Of a stretch of 64,000 nucleotides of DNA, positions 36,776 to 47,630 are shown piece after piece (within the stretch, counting starts at the first letter, position 1; each line of letters opens with the position of its first letter). The DNA is taken from NCBI RefSeq assembly GCF_036588685.1, contig NC_086376.1, positions 29,239,930 through 29,303,929 on the forward strand, in the 5' to 3' direction. The translations under genes were made by a program, and so were the position numbers. A model generated the notes under the pieces. The model was not told where the DNA came from. It made no database searches and was given only the letters and a program-made list of their open reading frames with translations. This DNA is from Mytilus trossulus. Taxonomy: Eukaryota > Mollusca > Bivalvia > Mytilida > Mytilidae.

Positions 36776-37371
36776 CCAATCGACAAAAATATTTCTAAAC
36801 TTCTAATTCAAAGGCAATAATTCCTTTGAGAATCCGTTTGACAATCTTGGTTACCGTTATGTTGAGTTGTGTGCTGCTTACCGTTTTTTACCAGTTTTGC
36901 GTTTCTACATTATTCCGTTTTTTCAATGAAATTAGTATATTTATTTATTCAGTGACGATGGCTACTGTCATGACTATAAGAGTCGACTGACCATTTTCAG
37001 TTCAAGTATAACTTAAATAAGTCCATTGGTTCCCGAAATTTTAGAGAAAAGAATTTATGACGGACGATGACGAAAGACATGCACCACATAATGGCAATAG
37101 CTCACCTGGTCCTTAAAAGTTATTCGACCGAGCAACCCATATTACCGGAAAATGTTTTTTCTTGACATGAAATGGTCTCATCATACATAAATATGTTTCA
37201 CACATTACATGGAGAAAATACAACAACAATGTGTGATTCTTAAGATTTTTTTTATATAACGTGAATAATAAATGCATAATCAACATAACAATTCAAACTC
37301 ATAAACCGAACCCAAACATTGCGTACTGAGAGTCAAATTCAACTGCTGCAATGAAGTTTCTTTAAACATGA

Positions 37372-39312
37372 TTACCGGCCGTAATAATTGTGATGGAGAA
37401 ACAATAGTTTATCGACCGTTTCTGGAGACAATTTGGCATTTTTCACCGTGTTGTTTTCACTTACACTGAAATTGTTCATGCAGAGATAACGTCGGGCTAA
37501 GCGGGATAACGTCGGATATAAATTTTCTCTGCTTGACCACCACTGTAGGGGAGGTGTAGAGACTTGTTGTGTGGATATGTAATGGTCTATTTCAACCAAA
37601 ACTTTCTCTTCTTTGTCGCTGCCTTTATCCACCGGATTGTCTTTGCAGACGACATCAGCTAGCCAATCATCTGTCCCATTCCGGTTTTCCTGATGGTCCA
37701 GCTTTTGCCTCTTTTCCATCGGTTCGATCCGGATCACATCCCCAGATTCTTCCACAACGATGATTTCGCCGTCATAAGAACCATTCGTCCGATTTCGTTC
37801 GCGATACATTTCTGTTGCTACCGTGCCGAGTAGCTCTCTTGCCTGTGTCTTCTCGGTTGTTTCTACAAACTGTAAGTCCTTATAACGGGGATCTAACAAA
37901 GAGCTAATAAGGAGGAATTTTCTGACAGCTGTCGAATTAAAAGGTGTTGAAACAGATGACCATGTTGCTTTCTTTAAAACTTTTATGAACTCTGAATCTA
38001 ATTTATTTGAAGCAAGTGCCATTTCTAACTTTCTTAGTATTGGTAAGATCATCGAAGATATAACGCTCGAATTGTCACTAAGTAACTTGTATGCTTTCTG
38101 TATCGGCGACAAAACGGCTTCCATGTCAGAAATCTCTTGCCATCTTTCGTCTGTAAGGTTCAATTTTGAGTCCATATCTGTTGTCTTAAACGATTGTTTA
38201 TTTTCGAGGATGCATGATATAACGGAGTTAAATGCTGTCCAAGAGAAGGTTTTTGCTTCAATTTCCTTATAATCTTTGATTATCTCGAACATTTTCCCAT
38301 ACAAATCAGCGGGAGATTTATCTTGTAAAATTTGACCTATTATTAAGATAACATGTTCGATGACAGATTTGGTCACGGTTTGGTTTTTCATTAAATTTTC
38401 ACCAGCTGTTAGGAGTCCAGTAGTACAACTCGGCATGTTGACCAGACGCAACGATGTAATAGCTTTCTGTATTATATTTGACCCATCATTTAGTAATGTT
38501 GTGGAACTTTTAATCTCCCATTCCTCGCACGTAGCCTTAAATAATCTCAGAAAAACATCTTCATTAATGACACTGTTCAATGAGACTGTTTTCAAAAGGA
38601 ATGTTTTCATTTGCCATTGCGTGTTAATGAGCTGAACTGATATCGAGACAAACTTCTCACCGGTAATCGATTCCCAGACTTCTGCTACCGTAATCACTTC
38701 ATTCCCTGATATTTCCGAGGCGATCGATTTCTTTGTTTCAATGTAAAACTGATGAATTAAATTGCCAAATAAATATTCCTTATCTGGGACCACATACATG
38801 GGATCTGCTACTGCTATCATGGAATAAAATGAAGTGCTTTCTACCACCGAAAGAGGCAATAAATGTTCAATGAAAAAGTTAACAATGGTATCATTTAGTT
38901 GTTGATGTTTTGATCGCTGACCTGATTTATTATCATCGGTAGTACTAGAAGTAGTTTGAATATTACCTGCAGCTTTAATATCCTCCACAGTAGACTGAAC
39001 AACGGAATCCACATACTTGAATTTAAAGTCCGGTGAAGCGTGTATCCAACTTTCATCTAAATCTTCAAATAATCCAGTATTTTCACGGCGATGTTTGGTT
39101 AAATGACAATGAAGGTTCGTTGTATTACCTGAGTATCTGATCCCCTGGCGACATATTTTACATACGGCTCGAGATTTATCTAATTCTCCGTCACTGCCTT
39201 TCTGAAATCCAAAATGATTCCACACTGAGCTTTTGGATCGTCCAGGAAACTTATATATTTGTGGGTCTAATGTCAGAATATCGACTTCTTGTTCTTGTTT
39301 CATCGACATCAT
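37372..39312 (-). CDS. ZBED-like protein: BED zinc finger plus degenerate hAT transposase, 646 residues
   Basis: A single uninterrupted frame; the ATG at 39312 is the first in-frame methionine. A BED finger spans about 25-76 (SSVWNHFGF, C51, C54, TTNLHCHLTKH with H70 and H74). The middle matches the hAT RNase-H-like domain: ITVAEVWESITG at 207-218 stands where active hAT proteins have TTDxWTS, so the first catalytic Asp appears replaced. LLNDGSNI (273-280) matches VTDNASNM and keeps D276. Also present are SSLLDPRYK (470-478) and the hATC dimerisation region LQWWSSRENLYPTLSRLARRYL (589-610). The following SERVFS motif is degraded to SENNTV, yet LSPETVDKLLFLHHNY is kept. An intact long frame with a lost active site and no visible terminal inverted repeats suggests a domesticated transposase acting as a DNA-binding nuclear factor, as for vertebrate ZBED1/ZBED4. 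The alignment was made by eye. Confidence 0.85.
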   Translation of the reverse strand: MMSMKQEQEVDILTLDPQIYKFPGRSKSSVWNHFGFQKGSDGELDKSRAVCKICRQGIRYSGNTTNLHCHLTKHRRENTGLFEDLDESWIHASPDFKFKYVDSVVQSTVEDIKAAGNIQTTSSTTDDNKSGQRSKHQQLNDTIVNFFIEHLLPLSVVESTSFYSMIAVADPMYVVPDKEYLFGNLIHQFYIETKKSIASEISGNEVITVAEVWESITGEKFVSISVQLINTQWQMKTFLLKTVSLNSVINEDVFLRLFKATCEEWEIKSSTTLLNDGSNIIQKAITSLRLVNMPSCTTGLLTAGENLMKNQTVTKSVIEHVILIIGQILQDKSPADLYGKMFEIIKDYKEIEAKTFSWTAFNSVISCILENKQSFKTTDMDSKLNLTDERWQEISDMEAVLSPIQKAYKLLSDNSSVISSMILPILRKLEMALASNKLDSEFIKVLKKATWSSVSTPFNSTAVRKFLLISSLLDPRYKDLQFVETTEKTQARELLGTVATEMYRERNRTNGSYDGEIIVVEESGDVIRIEPMEKRQKLDHQENRNGTDDWLADVVCKDNPVDKGSDKEEKVLVEIDHYISTQQVSTPPLQWWSSRENLYPTLSRLARRYLCMNNFSVSENNTVKNAKLSPETVDKLLFLHHNYYGR

Positions 39313-39399
39313 TCTTTGAAAATGGCAATGAACATGCGCAGATGGCGATATATCGGAAATACACGTCTGCACAAACAAACCCTTATCGATTCGCCTATA

Positions 39400-40680
39400 T
39401 GACTTATCTCACAACAAACACGCTTTGCACTGAATGTAGATCGGCATTTAATCACACAGTTCGATATGTGTACGATTACCTGAGGCTTATTGTGTCATTG
39501 ATTTATCACATGTGTACATGACCTTTATGTTATCAACAAGTGTGTATGAAGAAAGCCGATTACAAAATGATAATAATCGCTCTAAATCAAGTTGACATTT
39601 TAAAATTATTTTTGTTGTATAAAAGTTTTGTAAAAAAAACACCTGCGCGTCTTTCTTCAATGATCGATTAGCACGTGAATACTCAAGTTAAACTACATGT
39701 CCATGATAGGTGTATTGACTTTTTTGTTATATTTCTTGGACCAACTTTCCAAATGATCTTCTGTCAAAATGTCTGTAGGGGCTGGCGTTGTATTATACCT
39801 AATATATATATAAAGATATCAAGGTGATAATATAACTTTCTGTAACAAAATCAAGTACTAATCGGAAAGCTGTCGATTCAATCATTGTTTATTGATCCGC
39901 TTTATTTATGAGCGCAAGTTATAAAAATTATAAATATGATCAAATATTAACTTTAGTTTTGTATGTCTCTGGTTTTGGTCATGATAGATGATATCTTTGT
40001 TAGAACATCAATAGTTATAACCATCGTATAGACAATTGCACATGGATTCAAAATATATAATACTGATCTATCATACTCGGTCTGAAACAACCATCATGAT
40101 CAATCACGGTATAATTTCCTAAAAAAACACCAACAATTAACACATTAAATAGACGAATTTATATAATAATACTACACTTATACTTTAGTATTACAGACTT
40201 TCATTTTTATTGAAGCCAAATCATATGCATTTGTCCCCCTATTTGCATGATAAAAATCTTTTACTGAATATTTTTTTAGGAATAAAATCGTTTTGAAAAA
40301 AATCGCATCCAGTTATCCGTAGCGATTTATTGGATATATTATGTAGGATTACGCAACCTGGATCCTCCTCCCTAGAAATAAGTACAATTGATTGTTCTTG
40401 CCTTGTTGCCACTCATTGTCAAGACAAGAATAATATTTATTGAGTATCTGCTTTATGAAGGGGGTCTTAAAAGTAACAAGTGCTAGCTTGCAAATAATAA
40501 AATTTGGGAATTCCAAAATATAAGTTAATATATTTTATAATCAAAACCTCTATTCCGAAAGAGAAAGCGTATTAGTGTTTCAAATCATGTTATGTTGTGA
40601 ATGAAATTAGAATAAAGGATATAATAGGTATATCTTTAATGTTTTCAATCTGAATGTTATATGGATGATGGGGTGGTCGG
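39400..40680. other. AT-rich intergenic DNA, 5' side of the ZBED-like gene
   Basis: No exon, RNA gene or repeat family that I can support. The promoter of the minus-strand ZBED-like gene should lie just right of 39312. Confidence 0.45.
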
Positions 40681-40684
40681 AGGG

Positions 40685-40862
40685 GTCCTGATTCCAAAAT
40701 CCCGGGCTTAAAAACATGAAATCCCGATGTCCCGAATTAAAATAACTTTAAATCCCGATACCTGAAATTCGAAAAAAGAATTCCCGGATCCCGAATGTGT
40801 CAATCCCGAAATCCCTAGCTTAAAAAGACCCGATCCCGTCGTCCCGTAAAAACTTCCTTCCC
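40685..40862. repeat. Degenerate AATCCCGA-rich repeat
   Basis: Repeated AAATCCCG / GTCCCGAAT / CCCGATCCCG motifs at irregular spacing. It is followed by GTGGCAGATCCAGAGGGGCG (40876-40895), which resembles one end of the CAGTGGCGGATCC MITEs. Confidence 0.6.
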
Positions 40863-41441
40863 CCTCCCCCTTATATTATGGAAGTGGCAGATCCAGAGGG
40901 GCGTAGAGGGCGTACGCCCCCTTTTTGCTTGGATTTTTGTGTGCAATGATTGATCAGACTAAACTTTGTGAACATTGCTTCCCTGTACTCTAGTATTTAA
41001 TTTTTATGCAACAATTCTTCTCTTATAAAGATATTTTTCGCTGGAATTTACTGATTGTTAGACGGACTGCACGTGATTCGCTATGGTGGAGTTGGCCAGT
41101 GCGTCGAAAAACGTCGCTCAGTCATTTTGAAATTCAAATTACAGTAACACTTTGCTTAGGCTGAGGATGACAATCATGACACCTTCAAAGTGACACAGGA
41201 TTGAGCAAGAACTATTGAATTCTATTTCACTATTCCAACAAACAGAAAGTAATATTCTATAGACTATTACACTCTCATGAAAAAAATGTTCCACAGCAAT
41301 ATTATTTACCTACGAAAACATGTTTAAACCAACACGACCAAGCATATTTTAAAATAGCATAGCTGAATAATGATCCCAGTCAGTGTAAGCTCTAGGGAGA
41401 TTTAAAGTCTAAGGTACGAACCATCTGATTTGAGAGGAAAA

Positions 41442-42741
41442 CTAGAGGCTCTAAAGAGCCTGTGTCGCTCACCTTGGTCTATGTTAATATTAAACATTGT
41501 ACACAAATGAATTCATGACAAAATTGTGTTTTGGTGATGGTGATGTTTTTGAAGATCTTACTTTAATAAACATTTTTGCTGCTTACAATTATCTCTATCT
41601 ATAACAGTAGTTTCTGTGGAAAATGTTAGTAAAAATCTACAAATTTTGTGAAAATTGTTAAAAAATGACTATGAAGGGCAATAACTCCTCAGGGGGTCAT
41701 TTGACTATTTTGGTCATGTTGACTTATTTTTAGTTCTTACTTTACTGTACATTATTGCTGTTTACAGTTTATCTCTATCTATAATAATATTCAAGATAAT
41801 AACAAAAAAAACAGCAAAATTTCCTCAAAATTACCAATTTAGGGGCAGCAACCTAACAACCGATGATCCAATTCATCTGAAAATTCTAGGGCAGATAGAT
41901 CTTGACCTGATCAACAATTTTACCTCTGTCAGATTTGCTCTTAATGCTTTGTTTTTTGGGTTATAAGCCAAAAACTGCATTTTTCCCCATGTTCTATTTT
42001 TAGCCATGGCCGCCAATTTGGTTGGTTGGCCGAGTTACCGGACACAATTTTTATACTAGATACCCTAAAGATGATTGTGGCCAAGTTTCAATTAATTTGG
42101 CCCAGTAGTTTCAGAGGAGAAGATTTTTCTAAAAGATAACTAAGATTTACGAAAAATGGTTAAAAATTGACTATAAAGGGCAATAACTCCTACAGTGGTC
42201 AACTGACCATTTTGGTCATGTTGACTTATTTGTAGATCTTACTTTGCTGAACATTATTGCTGTTTACAGTTTTTCTCTATCTATAATAATATTCAAGAAA
42301 ATAACCAAAAACAGCAAAATTTCCTTAAAATTACCGATTCAGGGGCAGCAACCTAACAACGGAATGTCAGATTCATCTGAAAATGTTAGAGCAGATAGAT
42401 CTTAACCTGATAAACAATTTCACCCTATGTCAGATTTGCTCTAAATGCTTTGGTTTTTGAATTATAAGCCAAAAACTGCATTTTACCCCTATGTTCTATT
42501 TTTAGCCATGGCGGCCATCTTGGTTGGTTGGCAGGGTCACCGGACACAATTTTTAAACTAGATACCTCAATGATGATTGTGGCCAAGTTTGGTTAAATTT
42601 GGCCCAGTAGTTTCAGAGGAGAAGATTTTTGTAAAAGTTAACGCAGGACGACGACGACGGACGACGACGGACGACGACAGACGACGGACGCCAAGTGATG
42701 AGAAAAGCTCACTTGGCCCTTCGGGCCAGGTGAGCTAAAAA
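41442..42741 (-). mobile_element. Pearl/Helitron-like element, copy C (most complete)
   Basis: On the minus strand the 5' end is TTTTTAGCTCACCTGGCCCG with an AGCTCAC...GTGAGCT hairpin over GGCCCGAAGGGCC. This is followed by CATCACTTGGCGTCCGTCG and GTCGTCGTCC repeats. The core is two and a fraction units of about 490 bp (CTTCTCCTCTGAAACTACTG ... TTATCTTGAATATTATTATAG). The 3' end is GGTGAGCGACACAGGCTC, hairpin AGGCTCTTTAGAGCCT and CTAG, followed by TT. Length about 1.3 kb. No protein is encoded. Confidence 0.88.
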
Positions 42742-43559
42742 TGACTGATTTTTGCCTTGAACAAAAATCTGGCATTATCTGGGTTGAAAACAATAATCAT
42801 GTTCACTTTTTTTGCTATTAAATAGAACATGATGAATAAACGGGCGTATTTTTTTGTGGCCGGTGTTTGTATGTCTGACCGGAATGTCTGTTTCGCCGAA
42901 CTGATATATTGAATACTTTTATTCAATACCAGACTGCAACCTGCCTGCTGGGTGTGGCCTCTATGTCTCTATTTGTGGACCGTCATTCATAAATTCGTTG
43001 TCATTTCAGACTCATTGGTAGCCTTTGGTTGATTTGGAACCCCTAACTTCCCTTAGTTTTGTTGGGGCAAACATTTCAACCAAACATTTGAATAAACGTT
43101 GCTTGTATGTCTTTTTTTTTAACTCGTGTCGGTTGTATAGTAAATTTTATCGAAAAGCCCGGCGTATATCTTGTTTACAACAAGAAATCTGTGAGTTATG
43201 ATACCTTAACTTACAACAACCTGGCGAGAATTTTTCAAGTCTATTTTTTACTGTCAAGCCTCACATCAAATTATTAGTACATAGCTTTGGATCCATACTA
43301 TCCGATTTTATGATAGACACTCTTAAATAGGGAGAATACAGAATTGCAAATGTCCAACCCTTACACTTTACAGCAACTCCAGAATATACATGCTCCACGG
43401 CAGAAACCGTTTAAAAAGTGTATATTGTGTTCTTATTTTATGTTTTTTTTAGCCGCTCGGCTATTTTTAAATAAACAGCTGCGCCATGAGCGCATGATAC
43501 GCCCGACGTCTTATGTGGAAGTTATATGCAATAATCATAAATAGTTTCTGAGAAAGTTT

Positions 43560-44466
43560 TAAGCAATAACCATATATAGTTTTTGAGACATGGCGGGAAA
43601 CCCCCACCCTGGTTTTTTTTTACAAAAAACTAAATATCACTAAAATAAAATTTTGAATCAAAACCAAAAAGTATACAGATCTTTAGATTAATATAACAAA
43701 AAAGTGTGTAAAGTTTTAAGCAATAATCATAAATTGTTTTTGAGATACGGTGCGACATGTAAAAAAAAACTCCCCTGTTTAACAAAATACTCAATAACTC
43801 AAAAATGAAATTTTGAATCATCACCAAAAAGTATACAGATCTTTAGATCAATATAACAAAGAAGTGTGTAAAGTTTTAAGCAATAATCATAAATTGTTAT
43901 AGAGATACGACACAACATGTAAAAAAAACCTCCCCCTTTTTTACAAAATACTCAATCACTCAAAAATGAAATTTTGAATCATCATCAAAAAGTATACAGA
44001 TCTTAAGATTAATATAACAAAGACACGTGTAAAGTTTGTAGCAATAATCATAAATCAATTTTGAGATATGGCGCGACATGTAAAAAAAAACTCCCCCTTT
44101 TTTACAAAATACTCAATAACTCAAAAATTGAAGTTTTGAATCATCACCAAAAAGTAAACAGATATTAAGAATAATATAACTAAGAAGTGTTTAAAGTTTT
44201 AAGCCATAATCAAGAATCGTTTTTGAGATACAGTGCGACATGTGAAAAAAACACACCACTGTTTTGTGACAAAGTGCCGTAAATCAAAAAGTTTAAATCT
44301 AATTTTCACCAAAAAGTATACAGATCATTTGACCATCATAAGAAACAACTATATAAAGTTTTATGAAATTTGGATAAGTCGTTCTCAAGTAATGGTGCGA
44401 CATGTTTACGCCGGACAGACGGACAGACAGACAGACAGATGGACGGACGGACAGACGGACAGACGG

Positions 44467-44533
<67 letters not shown>

Positions 44534-44584
44534 CAGACAGACAGACAGACAGACGGACGGACGGACGGACGGACGGACGGACGA

Positions 44585-44617
<33 letters not shown>

Positions 44618-44690
44618 AGAATGGACGGACACTGGACATTTGTATACCATAATACGTCCCGTCAAAATTTGACGGGCTTATAAAAATTGG
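43560..44690 (+). repeat. Tandem-core element, units of about 155 bp, with GACAGACGGACA microsatellite end
   Basis: Five units share AAAGTATACAGATCTT, TAAAGTTTTAAGCAATAATCA, TTTTGAGATA and GCGACATGTAAAAAAAACTCC. The block runs into about 215 bp of GACAGACAGACG/GACGGACG repeats (44410-44625), then TGGACATTTGTATACCATAA and the palindrome CCCGTCAAAATTTGACGGG followed by CTTATAAAAATTGG. The open frames of 77-139 residues over the microsatellite (poly-Gln/Thr/Asp/Arg on plus, poly-Ser/Val/Cys/Leu on minus) are artefacts. From 42742 to 43559 nothing is recognised. Confidence 0.8.
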
Positions 44691-45082
44691 CCCCTCCTTT
44701 CCAAAATCCTGGATCCGCCCCCTATGGGTACAAATATAAGAAATAGTGCTTCAAATATCTTAATGAAGTAGGGACAACATCAAAATACAGCCATTATAAC
44801 AAAACTTCTATGTAAAAATAAATCGTTTAAATGCGACCAGTTACCGTCATTTCCATTATTTCCGCGAAACGTCGTGGTCTGTCAGACAGACAGACAGACA
44901 GACAGACGAATGGACGGACACTGGACATGTGTATACCATTATACGTCCCGTCAAAATTTTGACGGGCTTATAAAAATTGGCCCCTCCTTTCCAAAATCCT
45001 GGATCCGCCCGCTATGGGTACAAATATAAGAAATAGTGCTTCAAATATCTTAATGAAGTAGGGACAACATCAAAATACAGCC
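44622..45082 (+). repeat. Direct duplication of the element's 3' end (two 172-bp copies, 289 bp apart)
   Basis: 44622-44793 and 44911-45082 are nearly identical, from TGGACGGACACTGGACAT through the CCCGTCAAAATTTTGACGGG palindrome to GGGACAACATCAAAATACAG. After the first copy the sequence changes to CCATTATAACAAAAC, and after the second to CCACAAAAAGC. Confidence 0.85.
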
Positions 45083-46190
45083 ACAAAAAGCAAAATTCAA
45101 TGTTATCAAGCAATCATTTTTGCATCCCAGGTGAAAATCGGCTAAAATGGCACCCAATGAGAATCTGAGATGACAACAATTTGTATAAAATATATAAGTA
45201 TTCAAAATCGTGAAATGAATGGCTAAAATGATTTCCAAATGACGAACAGGGGTCTCGAAAATATGTAAATCAACCTTTTATATGGCAAGCCGTTTTTCTA
45301 TTTATTCGAATTTCAAGATATCTCCTATAATCTACAAGATATCTTATATAATTTCCTTTTCTATAATGTTATATGAGATATCTTTTTGATTTTATATAAG
45401 ATATCTTTAATGTTATATAAGATATCTCATAACGTTTATATGATATCTTATATACTTTATAAGATATCTTATATACTTTATGAGATATCTTATATACTTT
45501 ATAAGATATCTTCTAAAGTTTATAAGATATCTTCTAAAGTTTATAAGATATCTTATAAAGTATATGAGATATCTTATAAACAACTTTTATATAAGATATC
45601 TTCTATAATTTATAAAATGTATTATATATTTTATAAGATATCTTATATAGTTAATAATATATCTTATATAGTTTATAAGATATCTCATATAGTTTATAAT
45701 ATATCTTATATAGTTTATCTTATGAACTAGATAATATATCTTATAAACTATATGAGATATCTTATAAACTATATAAGCTATTTTATTAACTATATAAGAT
45801 ATCTTATAAACTATATAAGATATCTTATAAACTATATAAGATATCTTATAAAGTTTATGAGATATCTTGAAGTAAGAAGAAATAGCAAAACGGCTTGCCA
45901 TATTTTTAAGTCAGTTTCTGTTTATTTTTGCTGCAAAGGATTCCCCCGTCTGGACATGAGATGAGGGGGGTTATAAAAAAGGTGTTTTTTAACAAATTAA
46001 TTACCCAACATTGATACTTACTGAACTAAATTTTGTCAACAACTTTTTGATGCTTGTCCGTTAGAAAAACACGATGACGTCATCGAAATGACCACGACGT
46101 TTCGCTTAAATAATGGAAATGACGGTAACTGGTCGCATTTAAACGATTTATTTTTTACTTAGAAGTTTTGTTATAACATAATAGCGGTAT
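44780..46190. repeat. Inverted repeat of about 88 bp flanking the palindrome-array element
   Basis: 44793-44880 and 46090-46178 are reverse complements with few mismatches (shared TAATGGAAATGACGGTAACT and GGTCGCATTTAAACG). Weak similarity continues outward to about 44780 and 46190. Between them lie the second 172-bp copy and the 45284-45899 element. Confidence 0.8.
45284..45899. mobile_element. Fold-back element made of tandem AAGATATCTT palindromes
   Basis: Terminal inverted repeats are GGCAAGCCGTTTTTCTATTT at 45284 and its near-exact complement ending at 45899, flanked by ATAT on both sides. The interior is about 25 units of roughly 22-25 bp, each centred on the 10-bp palindrome AAGATATCTT with TATAAACTATA-type spacers. 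The left half has mostly TTTATAAG and the right half CTTATAAAC spacers, so the two halves are also inverted copies of each other. The overlapping 104-114-residue KISYIVYKISY-like frames are translation artefacts. Confidence 0.85.
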
Positions 46191-46971
46191 TTAATCAGTG
46201 TCGGCAGGCTTTTCGATTTGCTATGAACAAAATATTTCCATGTGCTTATACGCTGGGAAATTTGAGAGCAATTTATTCACATAAGAAATTCTGCATTTAA
46301 ATTATAACATGGTATGATGATAGGGTACATCACCGTACATGTCCGTCCGTTAGTCCTCGGCTCCGTACATCCACGTGAGCAATGAACCCTAAAAATGGGA
46401 TTTAGATAAAAGACATGCATATATGTATTACAATGGCTCTATTCGAATTTCTTTTATGGCTTGCTGTTTTTTTCTTTTTAATTTCTATAATCTGAAATGA
46501 GGACCCCTTCTATTTTTTTTTTTTTTTATCTGTCATTGAAATAAACAAATATCTGATTAAACATGTTAAACACGTGCTCAATACCCATGCTTTTTGTGAT
46601 TTGTTTACTATAAGGTGACAAACTGTAAAACCTGGCTTCAAAACACGGCATTTAATGAGCAGCAATATTTGTTAAATCATAACAAACAGAGAGAAAAAAA
46701 ATTGACGATTATATCATATATTTGCGAAAATAATGATTAAATCATGAACAGAGGAGTTTATGATGTATACATGCATTGGTTCAAGAATTGGACAAATATT
46801 ATTTTTCACCACTCACTTGTTTCATATGACTTTAATCAGCATAAAATTTACAGGAAATTCTCAAAGTTAATTGACAGCTAATCACCCCAAGAAAATACAA
46901 AATTTCTTTATACATAATTTTATAGTAATGTATAAGGGAGATAATCCAATGTATTTGGATTAAATTTGGAT

Positions 46972-47100
46972 AATTATATAGGAAGATGTGGTGTGAGTGC
47001 CAATGAGACAACTCTCCATCCAAGTAACACTTTAAAAAGTAAACCATTATAGGTTAAAGTAAGGCCTTACATGGTCTTTAAAATTGTCATTCATAACCAT
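46972..47100 (+). repeat. Common mussel repeat, 5' part
   Basis: TATATAGGAAGATGTGGTGT, GAGTGCCAATGAGACAACTC, then AAAGTAAACCATTATAGGTT and AAGTAAGGCCTTACATGG. Confidence 0.75.
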
Positions 47101-47149
47101 CCCTTTGTGGTATAATTTCAGAGATCCATACACTGAAAGACAAGTTATT

Positions 47150-47630
47150 GTTTGGAAACTAGAAAAATGCCCTTTTGGCCAACAATTCCTAATCTGTTAG
47201 GACCATAACCCCTAAAATCAATCCCAACCTTCCTTCAGTGGTTATAAACCTTGTGTAAAAATTTAATTGATTTCTATTTACTTTATTATCTGGAAACCAT
47301 CTCTCTTTTGGCAACGACGAGATACAATGTACCAATATACGACCAATTTTTGTTTCATATTTGTGGTTGTATAAAAACAAAACATTGTCCAATGAACCAT
47401 GAAAAGAAGGTCAATGTCAATTTACACCTGTTAGTTGGACACTTGTACTGTAAAGAGGCAGTGGTTCTTACCAGAGATATTGTTATTAACTTTGATGCAT
47501 CCATAAAATATTGGCAAATAAGTGTACTCAGAAAAGAACAACTCTGCCAAGTTATTTTCATTTTCAGTTCTTGTGAAAAACTGTTATACATAATATGTAG
47601 GATAGACATTGACCTAGACTAATCAGTCAC
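47150..47630 (+). repeat. Interspersed repeat (related block at 48680-48990)
   Basis: ATCTGTTAGGACCATAACCCC, CTGGAAACCATCTCTCTTTTGG, GGTTGTATAAAAACA and CCAATGAACCATGAAAAGAAGG. The block at 48680-48990 shares CCAGAAATCATCTGTCTTTGG, GCAGTCGTATAAAAA and AATGAAAATAAA in the same order. The 123-residue frame through it is not coding. I recognise nothing else between 46200 and 49300. Confidence 0.45.

Noticed and set aside
44233-44683. Open frames of 77-139 residues on both strands with TDRQTDRQ or SVCLSVCL repeats
   Set aside because: They are translations of the GACAGACAGACG microsatellite in every frame; no start context, no homologue-like composition.
45386-45964. KISYIVYKISY / RYLINYI repeat proteins on both strands
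   Set aside because: Produced by the AAGATATCTT palindrome array, which reads open in several frames; it is a repeat element with inverted ends.
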